A stretch of DNA of 23,451 bases from CAYWNK01 sp047639615 (GTDB lineage Bacteria > Planctomycetota > UBA1135 > GCA-002686595). Within the stretch, counting starts at the first letter, position 1, and each line of letters opens with the position of its first letter. Where the stretch lies: assembly GCA_047639615.1 (NCBI GenBank), contig JBLIOL010000044.1, forward strand, positions 1 to 23,451. The letters are read 5' to 3'. Shown here one piece after another: positions 8,168 through 15,450 of the stretch. Below the pieces are notes generated by a model. That model saw nothing but the letters and a program-made list of their open reading frames with translations, did no database searches and was not told where the DNA came from. The translations under genes were made by a program, and so were the position numbers.

Positions 8168-10369
8168 ATGACGGCAACGACGCGCCACGCTGCCCTGCAC
8201 AGCCTGACCCCCCACTCCGGGTTGGCCTCCACCGCCGGCCACAACGAGATCGGCTCCCGGAGCAACCGCCTGCCGGAGCTCTACGGCCGCTACGTCTTCA
8301 ACGACAAGCTGCAACGGGAGCGCCTGCCCAAGGACGTCTACCAGGCCCTGCGCAAGGTGGTCGAGACCGGCAGCTCCCCCACGGCCGAAATCGCCGATGC
8401 GGTTGCGGGCGCCATGAAAACCTGGGCTCTCGAGCACGGCGCGACCCACTACACGCACTGGTTCCAGCCGATGACCGGCTCGACCGCGGAGAAGCACGAC
8501 TCCTTCCTCAAGCCCACCGACGACGGCGGCGCGATCCTGGAGTTCTCCGGCAAGCAACTCTTCCAGGGCGAGCCCGACGCCAGCTCCTTCCCCTCGGGCG
8601 GACTGCGCGCCACCTTCGAGGCGCGCGGCTACACCGCTTGGGATCCCACCTCCCCGGCCTTCCTGCGCCTGACGCCGGACGGCGGCACGCTCACCATCCC
8701 AACCGCCTTCTGCTCTTGGACCGGCGCGGCCCTCGACAAGAAGACGCCCCTGTTGCGTTCCTGCGGAGCGATCTCCAAGTCCGCCACGCGCCTGCTCAAC
8801 CTCGTCGGCGATGAAAAGATCCAACGCGTCAGCGCCAGCGCCGGCCTCGAGCAAGAATACTTCCTGATCGACGAGCAGTTCTTCAAGCTGCGCCCCGACC
8901 TGGTGGCCTGCGGTCGCACGCTCTTCGGCGCGCGCCCCTTCAAGGGCCAGGAGTTCGACGACCACTACTTCGGCAACATCAGCCCGCGCGTGCTGAGCTT
9001 CATGCAGGAGCTCGAGCACGATCTCTGGTGCCTGGGCGTACCGGTCACCACGCGCCACAACGAAGTGGCGCCGAGCCAGTTCGAGCTGGCACCGATCTAC
9101 GGGGGCATCTCGGTCGCCATCGACCAGAACATGCTCACCATGGAGACCATCAAGGAAGTGGCCGAACGCCACGGCTTTGCGGCACTCCTGCATGAGAAGC
9201 CCTTCGCCAACCTCAACGGTTCCGGCAAGCACCTAAACTGGTCGCTCACCGACGACCTGGGCAACAACCTGCTCGAACCCGGCAAAACCCCGCACGAGAA
9301 CCTGAAGTTCATCCTCGTGCTGGCCGCCATCGTGCGCGGTGTCGACCTACACCAGGACATGCTGCGCGCTTCGATCGCATCGGCCGGCAATGACCACCGC
9401 TTGGGCGCCAACGAAGCCCCGCCGGCGATCATCTCGATCTTCATGGGCGGCGAGCTCGAAGAGGTCATCAACGCCATCATCGAGGGCCGGCCCGCGACCC
9501 CCACCGCCACCGAGGCCCTGCGCCTAGGCGTGTCCTCCCTGCCGGACCTGCCGCGCGATACCACCGACCGCAACCGCACCTCGCCCTTCGCCTTCACCGG
9601 CAACAAGTTCGAGTTCCGCGCCGTGGCTTCCAGCCAGTCCGCGGCTTACCCGGCGACCTTGCTCAACCTGGCCGCAGCCGAGTCCATGGACTACATCTCG
9701 GACCAGATCGAAGCCAAGGGCGGCCCGAGCACGGAGAACATCACCGCTGTGGTGCGCGCGGTGTTCACCGAGCACCAACGCATCCTCTTCTCCGGTGACA
9801 ACTACGCCGACGAGTGGCGCGATGAAGCTGCCCGCCGCGGCCTACTCAACCGCCCCGCGACCCCCGAAGCTCTCAGCGACTGGGCCAGCGAAAAGAACGT
9901 CGAGCTCTACGGGCGCTACGGCGTCTTCACACCGGACGAAGCCCAGAGCCGCGCCAACGTCCAGAACGAGATCTACTCCAACAAGGTCAATGTCGAGGCC
10001 ATCGCCACGCGCGACATCGCTATGACCATGATTCTGCCGGCCGCCATGGAGCATCAGCGCCGCGTGGCCACCTCGATTGCAGCCGTCGCCGCGATCGCCG
10101 ACAGCTCCGATCTCGACGCCCAGCGCGAAATTCTGAGCATCACGACAAAGGCCATTTCGCGCACCAAGCGCGCGGTGGACGAGCTGCTGGAAGCACAGAC
10201 CAAGCTCGAGGCCAGCGATCTGGAAGACGGCGCCTTGGCGCAGGCTTACTACGAGCGCATCGTGCCCGTGATGGCCAAGGTGCGCGAGAGCGCCGACCTT
10301 CTAGAGCGCCTGGTGGACGACGAGCTATGGCCGTTGCCCAAGTATCGTGAGATGCTCTTCCTTAGCTAG
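8168..10369 (+). CDS. glnN: Glutamine synthetase type III
   Basis: This is a 733-residue GSIII, the long form of glutamine synthetase that makes glutamine from glutamate, ammonia and ATP in the cytoplasm. Family signatures are clear in order: ELYGRYVFND (37-46), GATHYTHWFQPMTGSTAEKHD (91-111), GEPDASSFPSGGLRATFEARG (134-154), LDKKTPLLRS (189-198), GLEQEYFLID, TRHNEVAPSQFE, NGSGKHLNWSL, and the C-terminal LWPLPKYREMLF. The length matches the family. The second gene of the operon starts inside the last 23 nt. Its leader carries competing hairpins, so translational or attenuation control is possible. Confidence 0.97.
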   Translation: MTATTRHAALHSLTPHSGLASTAGHNEIGSRSNRLPELYGRYVFNDKLQRERLPKDVYQALRKVVETGSSPTAEIADAVAGAMKTWALEHGATHYTHWFQPMTGSTAEKHDSFLKPTDDGGAILEFSGKQLFQGEPDASSFPSGGLRATFEARGYTAWDPTSPAFLRLTPDGGTLTIPTAFCSWTGAALDKKTPLLRSCGAISKSATRLLNLVGDEKIQRVSASAGLEQEYFLIDEQFFKLRPDLVACGRTLFGARPFKGQEFDDHYFGNISPRVLSFMQELEHDLWCLGVPVTTRHNEVAPSQFELAPIYGGISVAIDQNMLTMETIKEVAERHGFAALLHEKPFANLNGSGKHLNWSLTDDLGNNLLEPGKTPHENLKFILVLAAIVRGVDLHQDMLRASIASAGNDHRLGANEAPPAIISIFMGGELEEVINAIIEGRPATPTATEALRLGVSSLPDLPRDTTDRNRTSPFAFTGNKFEFRAVASSQSAAYPATLLNLAAAESMDYISDQIEAKGGPSTENITAVVRAVFTEHQRILFSGDNYADEWRDEAARRGLLNRPATPEALSDWASEKNVELYGRYGVFTPDEAQSRANVQNEIYSNKVNVEAIATRDIAMTMILPAAMEHQRRVATSIAAVAAIADSSDLDAQREILSITTKAISRTKRAVDELLEAQTKLEASDLEDGALAQAYYERIVPVMAKVRESADLLERLVDDELWPLPKYREMLFLS

Positions 10370-10823
10370 TCGCGCAGCCATCCTGGGGCTGGCCATGGGC
10401 CTGCTCCAGGGCTGCTCCGACACCTCGCAAGCCTATTGGCCTACGGGCATCCGACGCCACGAAGGCGCAGGCCGCTCGGGTGCCGAGCGTGGTCTGTGGG
10501 TCTATCGCTACTTCGACGGCAACCTGCGCGCCCGAGGTCATTACGACTCAGAGGGTCACCGCGTCGGACGCTGGGAGACCTGGTTCCGCACGGGCCAACG
10601 GGACGCCGATGGCAAGCGTCAATGGAGCGAGGTCGAGCAAGCTGCCCTGCGCACGGGACCCTGGACTTTCTGGCACGAGAATGGACGCATGCGTTTCCAA
10701 GGCGAGTACACTGCCGGTTTGCGTGAGGGCCCGTGGAAGGCTTGGCGGCCCAACGGCCAGCCGGACCCGGCCTACGCCGGGACCTACCGAGCTGGTGTGC
10801 TGGATGCGCCAGATACCGAATGA
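10347..10823 (+). CDS. MORN-repeat lipoprotein
   Basis: This small 158-residue protein starts at a GTG (10347) inside the 3' end of glnN. The N-terminus is a lipoprotein signal peptide ending in LLQGC with C23 as the likely lipidated residue, so it should sit in a membrane facing the periplasm. The rest has repeated MORN_2-like units such as GLWVYRYFDGNLRARGHY, GRWETWFRTGQ, GPWTFWHENGRMRFQGEY and GPWKAWRPNGQP. Such repeats are common in bacterial lipoproteins and in toxin-antitoxin-like gene families, but the function is unknown here. The stop overlaps the next gene's ATG (ATGA). No link to nitrogen or haem metabolism can be shown beyond position. Confidence 0.85.
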   Translation: MRCSSLASRAAILGLAMGLLQGCSDTSQAYWPTGIRRHEGAGRSGAERGLWVYRYFDGNLRARGHYDSEGHRVGRWETWFRTGQRDADGKRQWSEVEQAALRTGPWTFWHENGRMRFQGEYTAGLREGPWKAWRPNGQPDPAYAGTYRAGVLDAPDTE

Positions 10824-12280
10824 GAGCATCGATTCGTGCACTGCTGTACTTCGCGGGCCTGGTTTGGCTCGCCGTAGGCGCCAGCCTGGCCGCGCGCGGC
10901 GTCGGCATGCTGGCTGCCACCCGCGAGCAATCCGGCGAGAACTGGGCCCGCGTGGCTATCGTGCTGGGCCTGCTGCTAGGCGCACTCAAGGGCAAGTACG
11001 TGCTCTCCATGAGCGCGCGCCGCAACCGCGACCGCATCCGCAAACTGAGCGCGCCGCGACCCTGGAACGTCTTCGGCCCGAAGTTCTATCCGCTGATCGG
11101 GTTGATGATTGGCTTCGGCGCCCTGCTGCGCTGGAGTGCGCGCGCGGGCTACGTGAATTGGGCCCCGGTGGCCGGGCTCTACCTGGGCATCGGCGCGGCC
11201 CTCGCGGTCAGCGCCCTGGTCTACTTCCTGCCCATCCCGTCGCCCCTGCCCACCCGGCGCGAGCAAGCCACGCCCAAGGTGCACGCCAAGCGCGGGCTGC
11301 TGGTGGTCAACCTCGGCACCCCCGACGCTCCCGACACACGCTCGGTCAAGCGCTACCTCAAGGAGTTCCTCAGCGACCGGCGCGTGGTGGATGCCAACCG
11401 CGCGCTCTGGTTCGTGGTCCTGCGCTGCATCATCCTGCCCTTCCGCTCGCCCGGCTCGGCGGCGCTCTACCGCAAGATCTGGACGCCCGAGGGTTCACCC
11501 CTGCTGCTGAACTCACAAGCCCTCACGCGCGCTCTCGCGGCCCGCGTGAGCGAGCGTTTCGAAGTGCGCCTGGCCATGCGCTACGGTTCACCGAGCATCG
11601 CTAGCGGCCTCGCTGAATTGCGGGCAGCGGGCTGCACCGACCTCAGCGTGCTGTCGCTCTTCCCCCAGGCAAGCAACACCACCACCGGCAGCATTCAAGC
11701 CGAGGTCGCGCGCCTCGAAGGCCTGCGCCGCGACCCCATGGCGCTCAGGTTCCTAGCCAGCACGTACGACCACCCCGGCTACATCGCCGCTCTAGCAGAA
11801 GGCGTGCGCGACTCCGCCGGCACGGAAGCCGTGGACTTCTATGCCTTCAGCTTCCACGGCCTGCCGGAAGACTACGTGAAAGCGGGTGATCCCTACCTCG
11901 AGCAATGCACGGCGACAGCCTTCGCCCTCGCTGAGGAGCTCGGGCTCGCACGCGAGAGCTGGGAGCTCATCTTCCAGTCGCGCTTCGGCGCCACTCCGTG
12001 GCTACAGCCCTTCGCCGACGAGTTCGTGACAGCACTGGCGCAGAAGCACAAGCGCGTGCTGATCTGCTTGCCCGGCTTCGCTGCTGACTGCCTCGAGACT
12101 CTGGAAGAGATCGGCCAGACCCTAGCGGCAGACTTCCGCGCCGCGGGCGGCCGCGAGCTCGTGGTGGTGCCTGCCCTGAACGATACCCCCACCTACGTGG
12201 AGGCCTTGGCTGGCCAGGTCCTTGGATCACCCTCCGAGCCCAATCCCATGCAGGATTGTGGGGCTCCAGGAGTGGAATAG
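10820..12280 (+). CDS. hemH: Ferrochelatase with fused N-terminal four-helix membrane domain
   Basis: The 486-residue product has two parts. Residues 1-140 carry four likely membrane helices (about 7-29, 44-63, 88-105 and 114-138) with a basic loop MSARRNRDRIRKL. Residues 155-475 are a ferrochelatase, which inserts iron into a porphyrin in haem synthesis: LLVVNLGTPDAP (160-171), FLSDRRVVD, the catalytic histidine H346 in SFHGLPEDYVKAGDPY, and E426 in CLETLEE. The ATG at 10820 overlaps the upstream stop (ATGA); an earlier in-frame ATG would bury the gene in its neighbour. No C-terminal [2Fe-2S] cysteine set is present. Whether the substrate is protoporphyrin or coproporphyrin cannot be decided here. 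Confidence 0.93.
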   Translation: MRASIRALLYFAGLVWLAVGASLAARGVGMLAATREQSGENWARVAIVLGLLLGALKGKYVLSMSARRNRDRIRKLSAPRPWNVFGPKFYPLIGLMIGFGALLRWSARAGYVNWAPVAGLYLGIGAALAVSALVYFLPIPSPLPTRREQATPKVHAKRGLLVVNLGTPDAPDTRSVKRYLKEFLSDRRVVDANRALWFVVLRCIILPFRSPGSAALYRKIWTPEGSPLLLNSQALTRALAARVSERFEVRLAMRYGSPSIASGLAELRAAGCTDLSVLSLFPQASNTTTGSIQAEVARLEGLRRDPMALRFLASTYDHPGYIAALAEGVRDSAGTEAVDFYAFSFHGLPEDYVKAGDPYLEQCTATAFALAEELGLARESWELIFQSRFGATPWLQPFADEFVTALAQKHKRVLICLPGFAADCLETLEEIGQTLAADFRAAGGRELVVVPALNDTPTYVEALAGQVLGSPSEPNPMQDCGAPGVE

Positions 12281-12354
12281 TAGCGAGAGCGGGACTTGAA
12301 CCCGCGACCCCAGGCTTATGAAGCCTGTGCTCTAACCAACTGAGCTACCTCGCC
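12281..12354 (-). tRNA. tRNA-Met (CAU), elongator type
   Basis: The minus strand folds as a 74-nt tRNA: acceptor GGCGAGG with TCTCGCT plus discriminator A, D-stem GCTC/GAGC, anticodon stem CAGGC/GCCTG with loop TTCATAA, and T-stem GCGGG/CCCGC with loop TTCAAGT. The anticodon is CAT. The D-arm and variable loop GGGTC resemble the elongator methionine tRNA. The initiator is excluded because its GGG/CCC anticodon-stem pairs are absent. A lysidine-modified tRNA-Ile is less likely but cannot be excluded by eye. The first pair is a G-U wobble. CCA is not encoded. The 3' end touches the stop codon of hemH. Confidence 0.95.
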
Positions 12355-12421
12355 AAGTGGCCGGGAAGGTAGCCGCCTCGTCCGCCTGGGTCAAGCCGCA
12401 CCGGGCCACACCCCCAAAGAA

Positions 12422-13000
12422 TCAGCTGAACTCGGCCCGCACAACCTCAGGCGAGAGGTCAGCGCAAACCTCGCCCCGTACGGAGTGGTAGCCGAGATCG
12501 ATGCTGCAGGGCTCTCCCGAGACATCATCGAAGATGCGGCAGGAGTCGATCGGGTTGGCGTAGAGGTGTAGGGAAATGCTTCGAGAATCGCCTAGGGGAC
12601 GGATGCGATGCCAAGCGATCTCGTCCTGAATGAAGGCCACCTCGCCGGCCCCCAGGGAGCGCACGCGGCCGCTGGCTAGGCCCGAGCCCGGCTCACCGTC
12701 CACGAAGTGCGCTTCCTCCAAAGTGCCCTCCAGGACAGCCATCCAGCAGTTCTGGCCGGAGTGGTCGTGGATAGGACTCGCTTGGCCCTTATCCCAGCAG
12801 AGCAGCAGGAGCTCGAACTCTCCACAGCGATGCACCAGATTGCGCGTGTAGCCAGCGTCACTCCAGGTCTGGTACTCCGACCAATCCTGGCTCTTCTGGG
12901 CGTAGTCAGCCAAGAGCTGGTGCGCACGGGCACCTTTGGGATCGCGGCGGAACTCGCCTTGGAGCTTGGTACAGAGGGCGTCGAGGGGTTGCTGGGTCAC
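12422..13000 (-). CDS. cdo: Cysteine dioxygenase
   Basis: This 192-residue cupin oxidises L-cysteine to cysteine sulfinate with O2, using non-haem iron. The iron ligands are H78 and H80 in SPIHDH and H131 in AWHRIRP. YTRNLV holds the carboxylate-binding arginine R53, and SLHLY carries H145 and Y147. The sequence aligns without gaps to the animal enzyme over HDHxxxxC, placing C85 at the position of mammalian Cys93, the residue that cross-links to Tyr157 (here Y147). Most bacterial homologues have glycine there. The start is a GTG 2 nt after the stop of the cupin gene, so both are one operon, and the tRNA-Met gene lies 67 nt downstream on the same strand. Confidence 0.95.
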   Translation of the reverse strand: MTQQPLDALCTKLQGEFRRDPKGARAHQLLADYAQKSQDWSEYQTWSDAGYTRNLVHRCGEFELLLLCWDKGQASPIHDHSGQNCWMAVLEGTLEEAHFVDGEPGSGLASGRVRSLGAGEVAFIQDEIAWHRIRPLGDSRSISLHLYANPIDSCRIFDDVSGEPCSIDLGYHSVRGEVCADLSPEVVRAEFS

Positions 13001-13002
13001 GG

Positions 13003-13434
13003 TTAGGAGCTCTTTTGTTGGGTGGGGTCGGATGAATCCAACTCGATGCCGCCCCGGGCAGAGGCGAACAGTAGGCAGGCCGGATTGTCCTCGCCCTCGG
13101 ATCTGGCCGCGTCGCCCAGGGCGACAGGGGTGTGGCGACTGCCCCCAGGATAGCGCACGAATTGGCCCACTTCATATACACCTCGCTCATCTCGATAACC
13201 GCCCGCCAAGACGAGCACCTCTTCCACGTCCAGGTGCGTATGAGCGGGATAGCCGCAGCCCGGTTCCATCCGGATTAGCACCGTTGCCCCACGCCCGGCT
13301 GCGGCGCGCTCTGAGCCTTCCTCAGCCTCAGCAGCAAGCAACTGCCAGCTGATGCCCGGCCAGTCGGTAGCGCGCCAAGGGACGCCTGTATCGGTGACTC
13401 GAAAGCGGAGTTGGGTGTGGAGGGCAATCGTCAT
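13003..13434 (-). CDS. ChrR-like cupin protein
   Basis: This single-domain cupin has 143 residues. The region from about 47 to 105 has the first cupin motif PAHTHLDVEEVLVLAGGYRDE, giving candidate metal ligands H65, H67 and E71 or E72, and a second motif, VRYPGGSRHTP, with H101. It resembles the C-terminal cupin of the anti-sigma factor ChrR, but lacks the N-terminal zinc anti-sigma domain, so it is not itself an anti-sigma factor. Stand-alone versions have been linked to oxidation of small thiols or acetylacetone-type substrates, but the substrate here is unknown. It is cotranscribed with cysteine dioxygenase, 2 nt apart, which suggests a role in thiol or sulfur oxidation. Confidence 0.85.
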   Translation of the reverse strand: MTIALHTQLRFRVTDTGVPWRATDWPGISWQLLAAEAEEGSERAAAGRGATVLIRMEPGCGYPAHTHLDVEEVLVLAGGYRDERGVYEVGQFVRYPGGSRHTPVALGDAARSEGEDNPACLLFASARGGIELDSSDPTQQKSS

Positions 13435-13817
13435 GGTCGATGTAGGCGTGCAGGGTCACAGGCCAAGCTGCGGGGATTCACAGAATCTCTGCAATAGTCT
13501 TCTCAGCGTACAGGTATTGGTATAAGTTCTTTCGTGGCGGTCTTCGGACCGCTGCGCAAGAGAGTCCAGAAAGGGTGTCATTCACTTTGCGAGCGGTGAA
13601 TGTCTCGGGAAACCTGACTGGAACTTCTCTCTCCCTCGGGCCGGTGATTTCCCGTCGCCGGCCCCCTTCATTGCTAGAGGGAATGCTCACCGTCGTGAGC
13701 CACTTCGCAGAGGGCATGCAGAGGGCATGCAAAGGCCCTGCACGAATTCTAGTCAGGGCAGGGCCGAGCAACGCGTCGGACAGGCTCACGCAAACGGAGC
13801 CTCGTTCTGACCGGAGC
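13435..13817. other. 383-nt gap with two hairpins and a short tandem duplication, no clear gene
   Basis: No open frame here reads like a protein. A minus-strand frame at 13478-13789 has an unconvincing composition. Visible structure includes GATTC/GAATC arms at 13475-13487, about 40 nt upstream of the cupin ATG (a possible operator). A six-pair stem with a TTCG loop spans 13537-13552, giving the very stable C(UUCG)G tetraloop on the plus strand. A seven-pair GGGCCGG/CCGGCCC stem spans 13638-13664. The unit GCAGAGGGCAT is repeated back to back at 13707-13728. The region includes the 3' end of the esterase transcript and the promoter of the cupin-cdo operon. Confidence 0.5.
13707..13728. repeat. 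Two tandem copies of an 11-bp unit
   Basis: GCAGAGGGCAT occurs twice in immediate succession (13707-13717 and 13718-13728), followed by GCA. The unit length is not a multiple of three, which fits non-coding DNA. Confidence 0.8.
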
Positions 13818-15287
13818 CTAGGGCAAGAAGGTCCAGGTGTGCGTGCCAGTGAAGTTCTCCGCCACGGTCAGGGTGTCGGCGAAGGGGTTGTGGAACCAAC
13901 CCACCGAGGTAGCAACCCCATCCCGCGTTACCGAACCGGGCGACGTCGAGATGCCCTTGATAACGAGCACATCACCCGAGTCCAGTGCATCGAACTTGAT
14001 GGTCAACGGAAGGTCCGAAGTCGCCGTGCCCCAATCCCGAAGGTCCAGTCCGATACTCTGGATGCCCTCTGTGGCCATGATGGAGATGAGGCCGATCGCC
14101 GGGTCCAGCTCGTAGCCAAAGGCCGCAAAGTCGTCTGGAACGTCCGCCGTCACATCGAAGTGGTACCAGCGCCCGTCATGATCGGTGATGATGCGGCCCT
14201 GCAACGGCACGCTCAGCTGCTGACCGTCGAGCCAGTCGCAAACATCCACTGCGGGCATGGTGTCCCAGGAGTGAACAGCAGACTGAACCGGATTCAAGTC
14301 AACCACGGCCCCGGGGAAGGAGCCCAGCAGAGACGCGAATTCCTCGGTCTGATTGACCAAGTACGTCAGGCTGTCACCCGTCGCCCACCAGAACTGTGTA
14401 GGCACATGGGTCAGGTTGATCGCCATGTGCGTGCCACCGCTCAACACATCCAAGGTGTTCGGATCTAGCTCGATGCAGGAGGAGCGCCGGTACTTGTAGT
14501 CGATCGGCACCGGGCCCCCACCGAAGATCGTCTCGAGCAAGTCCTCGGCCCCTTGCTGGAGGAAGGCCGTGTAGGTATCCACTTGATCCACGCTGCCAGT
14601 GTGATCGACCAAAGCGGCAAACATGCCGGCCTTGGGATCCATGTGCCTCGCTGCGAAGGATGTGGCGGCCGCGCCGCCCATGGAGAAGCCCACGCCGTAG
14701 ATGCGTGAACGATCGATGGGATAGTTATCGAGCACCCAGTCTAGACCGGCGCGCGTGAACTCCTGGGACTCCTTGGAGCCGTAGTTGATCGTAGGGTTAC
14801 CAACCGGAGAACGCGAAAGCGGACCGAGTAGGTACCAGCCGCGCGCTTGGGTCTCCGCCAGGAACTCCGTATTCAGGATGGCGTCCCCTTGGGACACGTT
14901 GAACTGGTGGAAGACCACCAGCAAGGGCCGTTTGCCCGGCCCTGCCACCGCCATGTCCGGCAACCCGAGCACGAACAACTCGGGCACGCTCTGGTTGGGC
15001 ACGGGCGTGGAGAGGTTGAACCAACCCGGACCGTGCGGCAATGCCGGCAGACTCGAAACAGGCGTGGCCGGAACCGACGCGCCGTTGACCGTGATGGTCA
15101 GGGGATCGATCAGATCCTGCCTCAGGGGTGTCGGAACCACACGCCGAGGGCGGCTCTGCAGAGCTCGCAGCGGAGCCCCGGATCCTTGTTGGAGTGTCGG
15201 AGTTTTTCGGGTAGCAGCTAGCCCTTGAGCCTGCAAGGGCAGGAGGGGGCTCGCCAGCACGGAGAGGATGCTGAGGGGAATAAGCAT
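13818..15287 (-). CDS. Secreted serine esterase, PHB-depolymerase-like alpha/beta hydrolase
   Basis: The 489-residue product has a signal peptide at about 1-21 (ending QAQG). The alpha/beta hydrolase core shows the nucleophile elbow GVGFSMGG with S202, a possible oxyanion stretch VVFHQFN near 124-130, D305 in WWATGD and H339 in AVHSW, which could complete a triad. Residues after 360 form a beta-rich C-terminal module of unknown role. Its relatives include extracellular feruloyl, acetyl-xylan or polyhydroxybutyrate esterases, and the substrate cannot be told apart by eye. The ATG at 15287 gives the signal peptide; the frame extends upstream into the ppx 3' end and is rejected. A perfect palindrome GACTCGAGTC lies about 45 nt upstream (15330-15339). 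Confidence 0.85.
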   Translation of the reverse strand: MLIPLSILSVLASPLLPLQAQGLAATRKTPTLQQGSGAPLRALQSRPRRVVPTPLRQDLIDPLTITVNGASVPATPVSSLPALPHGPGWFNLSTPVPNQSVPELFVLGLPDMAVAGPGKRPLLVVFHQFNVSQGDAILNTEFLAETQARGWYLLGPLSRSPVGNPTINYGSKESQEFTRAGLDWVLDNYPIDRSRIYGVGFSMGGAAATSFAARHMDPKAGMFAALVDHTGSVDQVDTYTAFLQQGAEDLLETIFGGGPVPIDYKYRRSSCIELDPNTLDVLSGGTHMAINLTHVPTQFWWATGDSLTYLVNQTEEFASLLGSFPGAVVDLNPVQSAVHSWDTMPAVDVCDWLDGQQLSVPLQGRIITDHDGRWYHFDVTADVPDDFAAFGYELDPAIGLISIMATEGIQSIGLDLRDWGTATSDLPLTIKFDALDSGDVLVIKGISTSPGSVTRDGVATSVGWFHNPFADTLTVAENFTGTHTWTFLP

Positions 15288-15329
15288 TGGAGTGACTACA
15301 AAGGTATACACCACTTTGGCTCTCCGGCC

Positions 15330-15339
15330 GACTCGAGTC
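15330..15339. promoter_or_regulatory. GACTCGAGTC palindrome upstream of the esterase
   Basis: A perfect 10-bp palindrome sits 43-52 nt upstream of the esterase ATG in a 163-nt gap, with a TATACC hexamer nearby on the minus strand (15303-15308) that could be a -10 element. It could be an operator or chance. Confidence 0.25.
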
Positions 15340-15450
15340 CTATTACCCAAATAGGGACCGCCAGCGTGGGGTGGACGCCCTAGCTGAGCCCACAACAGCC
15401 ACGGAAGCTCCCTCCGGCCCCCAGCAGCACTACAGGGGGTATCAATGTGA

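Noticed and set aside
7957..8265. An upstream extension of the M1-like lipoprotein gene
   Set aside because: It would run across the divergent glnN start and hide the lipoprotein signal; the ATG at 7956 gives a proper lipobox.
8126..9232. Long open frame antisense to glnN (368 codons)
   Set aside because: Open antisense frames are expected opposite GC-rich genes with third-position GC; the translation shows no domain and glnN is unambiguous.
12281..12354. Initiator tRNA-fMet
   Set aside because: The anticodon stem lacks the three G-C pairs of initiators and resembles the elongator form.
13478..13789. A 103-codon minus-strand frame in the gap between the cupin and esterase genes
   Set aside because: No recognisable domain, irregular composition, and it contains an 11-bp tandem repeat that would shift its own frame; better read as non-coding.
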